Part shown: positions 25,701-29,184 of the stretch, in pieces
Layout: each line of letters begins with the position of its first letter
Numbering within the stretch: the first letter of the stretch is position 1
IMG/VR virus record: IMGVR_UViG_3300008219_003613
Location: 1-29,184 of that record
DNA from: a virus
Reading direction: 5' to 3' (one strand)
DNA length: 29,184 nucleotides
The notes under the pieces: generated by a model
What the model was told of the DNA's origin: nothing
The model's input: the letters and a program-made list of their open reading frames with translations, nothing else
Databases searched by the model: none
Position numbers and translations under genes: made by a program

Positions 25701-26868
25701 ATCCAGCCCCCAGAGATTTACACTAGAAGATACTTCCAACGAGGATTTTTCAAAGCATAGGGCTATGGGGCTGAATACCATACAGAGATCAGCTATGGTA
25801 GCTGCTCTGATTTTTCATACGGCTCGTCGTCCCGGTAGTGTAGGTTCTAAGTCTGATATAAGTGTTCCAGATGGCGATAAATTGATGACGGGTGGGGGAA
25901 AGGTTTCTACGGCTAAAGGTTTGGCTGCTGTTAGGAAAGTAAAGCCAGATGTTTCTATTGTAAAGAGTGATCTTTTGGCTTCTAAGATACGTGGAGAAGG
26001 GAAGGATGCTGCAGTATCTCAATTCTCTGTTAAAACTTTTGGCATATCGACTCTACAGAAACGGCATATAGTTCCACAATCAGATGGCTCTGTGATGCTT
26101 TCTTTCGTGGGTAAATCGGGTAAAGTTAACCATGCCCCAGTTACAGATCCTGTGCTGGCTAAGAAACTTACGGAAATGAGTGGGGATAAGAAGTTGGGAG
26201 ATGAGGATTACATATTCTCTGCTGGAGCATGGGGAGGTACTGGCACCCCTCCTCTGGGGGATGTAAATCCTTATATTAGAGGGGTTACGGTTGATGCTCT
26301 TCCGAATGTAAGGCTAACTGCCAGGAATTTCCGTACACTTCATGCTAATGAGGCGGCTGCTAAGTTAATAGGAGAGGCTGATATCCCTACTACTTATAGT
26401 ATAGGGGATAGAACTGTCTCGTCTCTCAAACCACAAGAATTTATGGAGTCTGTAGAAGCAGTCATAGTTAAACAAGTCATTGCTGATACCATTACTTTGA
26501 AAGACGCAGGTGAATCTCCCCTCACTGCTGCGAATATTCAGAACATAACTAGATTATGGATTCAGCGTAGGCAGGATAGAGCTAAGATGGAATTGGCTGA
26601 GGATCCATCTGATATTTTAGGTAATGATCCCGGAACTTGTTTGGGTAATTATATAGACCCTGACCTGTTCGATGAGTGGGATCAGTACAATGAATTAGAA
26701 ACAGAAGAGCTTGAGAAGAATATAACTTCTATTTCCCCTAAGAAGTTTAATGCTATTGCTGAGAAGCTAAAAGAATTGAAGAAGAAGGGGTGGAGTCTTA
26801 CAACTGGTGGTGAAGTTACCTATAAAAAACCGAAACGGACTGCAGCTAGGAAGAAGAAAAAGAAATAA
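22765..26868 (+). CDS. Giant modular protein B: GP88-like Cys-rich module + topoisomerase IB
   Basis: The protein has 1367 residues, starts 9 nt after protein A, and has AGGGA 6 nt before the ATG. Two repeat copies (about 37-106 and 736-810) each precede a module. Module 1 (about 115-700): C318, C324 and C327 in NCNPSGDCKDFCYAYNARGR, then an ALRFFDRGEGSEAWAKVIYH segment, and later C534, C558, C561 and C572 (CANCDMGG, GCY). This pattern resembles the phage GP88 family, whose function is not established. Module 2 (about 850-1330): poxvirus-type topoisomerase IB, with R1021/R1022 in HTARRPGS, FGISTLQKRHIV, K1117 in FVGKSG, R1190 and H1193 in NFRTLHAN, and the likely catalytic Y1296 in GNYIDPD. 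The enzyme would relax supercoils by single-strand nicking. The end is a basic tail (KKPKRTAARKKKKK). Shared repeats tie it to protein A. Confidence 0.8.
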   Translation: MVIRINVDRSYESANWIKSVRDSNKADKYKKKNKKLKKSNDLPELMTLLAAAEYLFKQGEISEEWVTGFVPPEKRHYHPEGQHKGPREGRFSIIGTEVDQEGNPLAPAGVPQPQPQAPTEANPAEAAHLEKLRAVRPDLNEDQIKSVAAFVKGLGLLGNTPENRVEEIAGSWLDEIDHEGFVDGQNVGLGAIEDRLDVWSADSLEEQAEALGKTLDDVLEEMGVEEEDRDEWRKSPWGLAVKRSAECRQGIAALLNGEDHPFFAIDERESESSVARHELGEAIKSDGGEAIWDYIEKSQAMGSPAKPVGAVAASPLNCNPSGDCKDFCYAYNARGRWPNIIMKSEFLEWAVNNDPKRFAAQVAKDFVYGKGKVLFDNNRALRFFDRGEGSEAWAKVIYHVNRAETPKGTGIRVHVFSKRPAFLNMVAKENIRLLSVDQDNPEIAEGNDLPIAFVFTGKGPIKDRRTGKVRTPEERQAELDRNLSFAEKYKDRIQVVLPVRDLKKKDNGATAEDIKQVRAIQPSDNRKHLGVNMCPIDDGRKKTAEKFEVKPTLDNWTCANCDMGGDKAGLGCYNGQTTDYETFKISETPAALESMSNEDLTALTVLQEDSNTFQQFLSVDKVKDMIRGVGNIYRRDLSPRQRQAAAEESGVANGHWKAENEEAFTEALEEELHKGHEDIQKAVRFGTGTEKLNGEDWKSPFRKWMRTLYLSAKSSPSGKSINPKLAQVLEGSSKVQKSDDFPELMTLLTAVEYLAKQEESEWARFEDWTWKLPETQKYRHDRGKHVGPHGGKYDVIGYEITADGAPIGPGMVTGAGAPRGARKPVDPDPELPSGLQMVPIEEYAKGLEEISGAQITAQTRQAYVSGLGANDPNDTPLQPNVAVYKEVENEETGEVEKSLVGVTTGDGHWVNIGTNTDVLINTNMNGKVQATLVSPKGKPVTKYSWSWSASSSRSKFAKVNKLIKSGIIDKLAQRAASDISSPQRFTLEDTSNEDFSKHRAMGLNTIQRSAMVAALIFHTARRPGSVGSKSDISVPDGDKLMTGGGKVSTAKGLAAVRKVKPDVSIVKSDLLASKIRGEGKDAAVSQFSVKTFGISTLQKRHIVPQSDGSVMLSFVGKSGKVNHAPVTDPVLAKKLTEMSGDKKLGDEDYIFSAGAWGGTGTPPLGDVNPYIRGVTVDALPNVRLTARNFRTLHANEAAAKLIGEADIPTTYSIGDRTVSSLKPQEFMESVEAVIVKQVIADTITLKDAGESPLTAANIQNITRLWIQRRQDRAKMELAEDPSDILGNDPGTCLGNYIDPDLFDEWDQYNELETEELEKNITSISPKKFNAIAEKLKELKKKGWSLTTGGEVTYKKPKRTAARKKKKK
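22873..23082 (+). repeat. Tag repeat copy 4 (protein B, before the GP88-like module)
   Basis: Reads KKSNDLPELMTLLAAAEYLF, then GFVPPEKRHYHPEGQHKGPR, then EGRFSIIGTEVDQEGNPLA. It is preceded by a lysine-rich stretch (YKKKNKKLKK) at the N-terminus of protein B. Most similar to copy 3. Confidence 0.85.
24970..25194 (+). repeat. Tag repeat copy 5 (protein B, before the topoisomerase IB module)
   Basis: The helix part, KSDDFPELMTLLTAVEYLAK, is well conserved. The basic part has diverged: LPETQKYRHDRGKHVGPHGG, then KYDVIGYEITADGAPIG. The VPPEKR core has become LPETQKY, so this is the most divergent copy. Confidence 0.75.
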
Positions 26869-26870
26869 AT

Positions 26871-26899
26871 TTGCTTTTTTTCCTTAATTTTGGTATACT
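26871..26899 (+). promoter_or_regulatory. Extended -10 promoter upstream of the gene at 26916
   Basis: A weak -35 TTGCTT (26871-26876) is followed after 17 nt by -10 TATACT (26894-26899). A TGG just upstream of the -10 makes an extended -10 element. The site fills the 47-nt gap after protein B. The expected start point (about 26905-26907) falls on the Shine-Dalgarno GGAG (26905-26908), which predicts a very short leader. Confidence 0.6.
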
Positions 26900-26915
26900 A
26901 CTGTGGAGATATTAA

Positions 26916-27158
26916 ATGAATAAATCAGATTTCAGTGCATATGAAGAATTCCTAAGTACTCGTGAGTATTCTGAATTCAAGACTGATCAGATGTTGGAGA
27001 ATCAGTTTGATATTGAGGATCCATATGAGATGGATGATGAAGATGAGCCAGTCTCAGATTGGATAAAAGAGCTTATGATGGATGATGAAGAGTGGATGAA
27101 ATTACAAACTGAGAGGCTTCTAGCTGAGAGAAAGAGTGAAAGGGAATCTGATAAGTAG
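26916..27158 (+). CDS. Small acidic protein, unknown function
   Basis: 80 residues with GGAG 7 nt upstream of the ATG. The protein is strongly acidic in the middle (DIEDPYEMDDEDEP), with predicted helices on both sides and a mixed-charge C-terminus. Small acidic phage proteins can be DNA mimics or inhibitors of host factors, but nothing here proves that. It has its own promoter upstream, separate from the replication operon, and a second promoter follows it. Confidence 0.65.
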   Translation: MNKSDFSAYEEFLSTREYSEFKTDQMLENQFDIEDPYEMDDEDEPVSDWIKELMMDDEEWMKLQTERLLAERKSERESDK

Positions 27159-27166
27159 TAAAAAAC

Positions 27167-27195
27167 TTGCTACATACAAATCTCTGCGTTATAGT
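27167..27195 (+). promoter_or_regulatory. Sigma70-type promoter upstream of the gene at 27227
   Basis: A -35 TTGCTA (27167-27172) and -10 TATAGT (27190-27195) are 17 nt apart, in the 68-nt gap between two small genes. It shares TTGCT at -35 and a TATA-type -10 with the promoter at 26871, as if both were variants of one phage promoter. It could serve the small genes and the terminase genes downstream. Confidence 0.6.
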
Positions 27196-27226
27196 GTAGG
27201 CATAGTTCCGGTAGATAGGAGGAGCT

Positions 27227-27529
27227 ATGCCTATTTTGTTTGCACTCGAAGCCTCTGAGAAAGAAGTTATTTTGGATCACGTCAAAGAGACTTTTGACGT
27301 GATGGAATATCCTACGCCCATAGTTTTCTCTTCTATTACCCGACTTTCAATAATTAGTTTTTTGAGGGGTCGTGGTTATATTGATGATATTCATATTGAG
27401 CCTGTAGCTGTAGACATCTTTAGACAGCTAAGTGAATACGCTACTAAAGATGAACAATATAAATGGTTTGATCAATGGGCCTTTAAGATGATCAAAACTG
27501 CTAAGGAAAGAAGGGTACGTACAGGTTGA
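27227..27529 (+). CDS. Unknown 100-residue protein
   Basis: A very strong Shine-Dalgarno, AGGAGGAG (27217-27224), precedes the ATG. The protein is predicted mostly helical, with acidic and aromatic residues (EYATKDEQYKWFDQWAF) and a basic end (KERRVRTG). No motif was recognised. It is the first gene after the 27167 promoter and overlaps the next gene at TTGA, so they form one small operon. Confidence 0.7.
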   Translation: MPILFALEASEKEVILDHVKETFDVMEYPTPIVFSSITRLSIISFLRGRGYIDDIHIEPVAVDIFRQLSEYATKDEQYKWFDQWAFKMIKTAKERRVRTG

Positions 27530-28020
27530 TTTATTGTAAAGTTCTGGAATGTTCCAATTGGAAAGCATTGGATACGCCAGTTCAGCGTGAGAGACCGATT
27601 GGATATACGCCTTTAGTTCCCTCTGAGGAAGAATTTAGGGGGAGTTGCTCTCGTTCTGGAATAGAAATTATATCTTCTAAAGCTAATTCATCTTCTGGTA
27701 TAAAGCAAAAAGTTCATAAGTGTGCTAGCTACAATTCCACAAATGAAGAATCATCAGGTATAGTTTGCACAGAAAGTGGTTGCTTATATAACACTTTGTC
27801 GGATGGGTGCGATAAGAAGGATATTTATATAGAAGATAAAAAAATATTTAATGGATATAATGGAAATAATTTAGTTCCTATGTGCCTGACCTTTTCTGAT
27901 AGAAGGCATATTGGTCATTTTGATTGGAGACGTATAGCTGAAGGTGGGTATGGGTATCAATCAAATGCTCCAGACGTTCCTTCTTCCAGTGGGGTAACTA
28001 GTGGTCCAAGGAAGTTCTAA
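27526..28020 (+). CDS. Cysteine-rich protein, unknown function
   Basis: 164 residues from TTG 27526 (TTGA overlap with the previous stop), with an AAGGG site about 11 nt upstream. It has eight cysteines (4, 9, 41, 66, 81, 86, 95 and 120), several in a cluster with VCTESGC at its centre, which suggests zinc binding or disulphides. It has no signal peptide or membrane segment. The start MIYCKVLECSNW resembles the edge of a small zinc-binding fold, but no family was recognised. The stop overlaps the next ATG (TAATG). Confidence 0.65.
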   Translation: MIYCKVLECSNWKALDTPVQRERPIGYTPLVPSEEEFRGSCSRSGIEIISSKANSSSGIKQKVHKCASYNSTNEESSGIVCTESGCLYNTLSDGCDKKDIYIEDKKIFNGYNGNNLVPMCLTFSDRRHIGHFDWRRIAEGGYGYQSNAPDVPSSSGVTSGPRKF

Positions 28021-28355
28021 TGTCACTACATAATGAATCAGATTTCGAAGACTTTAGTGTGATGATAGATCCTATTAGGGGTAAAGTTTCTTTGCTTTGT
28101 CCTGCTCCCGTAATAGGATTTAATGATATTCATGATTTTAGAGAATTCGTTGCTATGTTGCAGAGTTGGATACCTGCTCTAGAAGGTAAATATGTGGGTA
28201 AGGAACCAACAATAGATGCTAAGTACGCACAGAAGGTTTTAGGCCAATGGGAAAAAGAGATAAAGAAGATAAAAGTAAAACAAGAGGCTCCTCAGCGTGG
28301 CCCAAAGAAATCCGTCAACAAGCCAAAGACCTCTTTGGACAAGGAACCTCAATAG
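28020..28355 (+). CDS. Unknown protein just upstream of TerS
   Basis: 111 residues from ATG 28020, coupled by a TAATG overlap. The N-terminal 70 residues look like a small alpha/beta domain (SVMIDPIRGKVSLLCPA). The C-terminal 40 residues are basic (KEIKKIKVKQ, then RGPKKSVNKPK) and overlap the start of the small terminase gene by 109 nt in another frame. The long overlap raises the chance that one of the two ends or starts differently from what is written here, although both frames look coding. Confidence 0.6.
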   Translation: MSLHNESDFEDFSVMIDPIRGKVSLLCPAPVIGFNDIHDFREFVAMLQSWIPALEGKYVGKEPTIDAKYAQKVLGQWEKEIKKIKVKQEAPQRGPKKSVNKPKTSLDKEPQ

Positions 28356-28786
28356 ACGTTATTAATAAGCAATTAGACGTACCGATAGATACTCTGAAAT
28401 CTTGGAGGTATCGGTACAGTTGGACTGACTTTAAAAAGCAGATCAACACAAGTGCAGAGTTGGAGGTTTTTGAAGATTCTATCTCCACTCTGACAGAATC
28501 TAAACGTCAGTTGATGCAGGGCTATAAATTGATAGCTCTGGCTGGCGAAGATGGTGTGTTGAATGATGAATTAAGATTTAGGGATAAAAAACAAGCAGTA
28601 GATTCGCTTGTTGCTGGGTTAAAAGGACAGGTTGAATTAAGAGGTTCCGAATTAACTAATGAATTTTTAGTAGATGTAGCCAAGATAATTAGGGATGAGG
28701 TAACTGATGTTATCACCCTCCAACGGATCGGGGAAAAGCTCGTCGCCCTCGGTAAACTTTACAACCAGCGGGCAATTCCTAGCTGA
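28247..28786 (+). CDS. terS: Terminase small subunit
   Basis: 179 residues. The N-terminus holds a helix-turn-helix: WPKEIRQQAKDLFGQG, then INKQLDVP, then TLKSWRYRYSW (about 18-60), the usual DNA-recognition domain of phage TerS. A central helical region follows (oligomerisation), with an acidic patch and a C-terminal helix that would contact the large subunit. Its size is normal for the family. It lies directly before and overlaps the large terminase gene by 80 nt. Its role is to recognise the packaging site and regulate the motor. Start ATG 28247 has only a poor Shine-Dalgarno; it probably relies on coupling to the upstream gene. Confidence 0.75.
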   Translation: MGKRDKEDKSKTRGSSAWPKEIRQQAKDLFGQGTSIDVINKQLDVPIDTLKSWRYRYSWTDFKKQINTSAELEVFEDSISTLTESKRQLMQGYKLIALAGEDGVLNDELRFRDKKQAVDSLVAGLKGQVELRGSELTNEFLVDVAKIIRDEVTDVITLQRIGEKLVALGKLYNQRAIPS

Positions 28787-29184
28787 TTACATATCCGAGT
28801 TAGCGTCCAAAGATTCTGATGATGACGTAACTACGGATGCTTTCAGTGTTTGGGAACGATCCCCAGTAGATATCGAAGAATTTTTATATGGTGAAAACCA
28901 TTTAAATCTTTCTATTCGATTATCTCCTCCCCAGCTTAAATTCGTAGATATCCTATCAAATATCTTCTCAGATGCCCCGGTCACTGAAGGGGTTCTTATG
29001 GCGGGGCAGGGATCAGGAAAAGACACCTGTTCCATTTTTGTAGGGCTGAGAATTGTCTATCTTTTAAATTGTCTTCGAAGTCCTCAAAAATATTTCAATA
29101 TGGAGCGAAATAGCTTCATTGATGCTATAAATGTTGCCCCCAATGCTGACCTTGCAAGAAATATCTATTTTCAAACCTTGATTA
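28707..29184 (+). CDS. terL: Terminase large subunit, N-terminal part (runs off the window)
   Basis: ATG 28707 follows GAGG at 6 nt and lies inside the TerS gene in another frame. The frame stays open to the window end (159 residues seen). The segment SIRLSPPQLKFVDIL matches the adenine-binding or Q-motif region before the ATPase. Walker A is GQGSGKDT (residues 100-107, with K105), where a GKD replaces the commoner GKT/S. INVAPNADLARNIYF fits the next ATPase strand. TerL packs DNA into proheads with ATPase and nuclease activity; the nuclease domain is beyond the window. The N-terminal 30 residues (MLSPSNGSGKSSSPS) look disordered, so a later start is possible. Confidence 0.78.
   Translation, partial: MLSPSNGSGKSSSPSVNFTTSGQFLADYISELASKDSDDDVTTDAFSVWERSPVDIEEFLYGENHLNLSIRLSPPQLKFVDILSNIFSDAPVTEGVLMAGQGSGKDTCSIFVGLRIVYLLNCLRSPQKYFNMERNSFIDAINVAPNADLARNIYFQTLI

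Noticed and set aside
26851-26890. A-rich and T-rich runs after protein B as an intrinsic terminator
   Set aside because: The only pairing is AAAAAG with CTTTTT, with no GC stem, and the T-run overlaps the -35 to -10 spacer of a promoter. Termination here is possible but not supported.
1-29184. tRNA genes, integrase and insertion sequences
   Set aside because: No tRNA cloverleaf, tyrosine or serine integrase, or transposase was recognised on either strand. The topoisomerase IB module shares a fold with tyrosine recombinases but has topoisomerase-type motifs.

Overview
The window is a stretch of a tailed double-stranded DNA phage or prophage genome (Caudoviricetes). It carries a tail gene, a complete replication and recombination module, nucleotide metabolism genes, and the small and large terminase genes. 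Every supported gene is on the + strand. Packing is tight: most junctions are ATGA or TGATG overlaps, or a few bases with a clear Shine-Dalgarno. Promoters are sigma70-like (TTGACA-17-TATGAT). The host cannot be named from the sequence. If the selenocysteine reading below is right, the host must be a bacterium with the Sec machinery, because no tRNA-Sec or selB is seen here.

Layout. 1-4201: end of the tail module (a large hub or fibre-like protein and a small basic protein). 4212-4295: a strong promoter and a palindrome that open the replication operon. 4326-14262: DnaB-like helicase, small membrane protein, DnaG-like primase, probable SSB, sliding clamp, family A DNA polymerase, RecA, VSR/DUF559-type nuclease, Cas4/RecB-like nuclease and RuvC-like resolvase, with several unassigned partners. 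14284-17470: class II (B12-dependent) ribonucleotide reductase, two small proteins, and a glutaredoxin whose first active-site cysteine codon is TGA. 17467-26868: two giant modular proteins. 26871-28355: two promoters and small unassigned genes. 28247-29184: TerS and the start of TerL, which runs off the window.

Two things stand out. First, the glutaredoxin (17237-17470) reads U-G-P-C at its active site. TGA lies exactly where the catalytic Cys belongs, and a two-part hairpin resembling a bacterial SECIS starts 2 nt after it. Both gene ends are fixed by overlaps with their neighbours. This looks like a phage selenoprotein that could reduce the adjacent ribonucleotide reductase.

Second, the two giant proteins (1762 and 1367 aa) contain five copies of a repeat of about 60-75 residues. 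The core is a helix (LPELMTLLAA-EYL-KQG) followed by VPPEKR-Y-P-G-H-GPRGGRFSIIGTEVD--GN. Each copy precedes a different enzyme-like module: CCA-adding nucleotidyltransferase plus HD domain; an ADP-ribosyltransferase-like module; an R-S-ExE ADP-ribosyltransferase; a GP88-like cysteine-rich module; and a poxvirus-type topoisomerase IB. The one tag, one enzyme arrangement suggests a polyprotein or a set of co-targeted effectors, possibly packaged in the virion, since the terminase genes lie close downstream. That role is inference; the repeat and module order are visible in the sequence.
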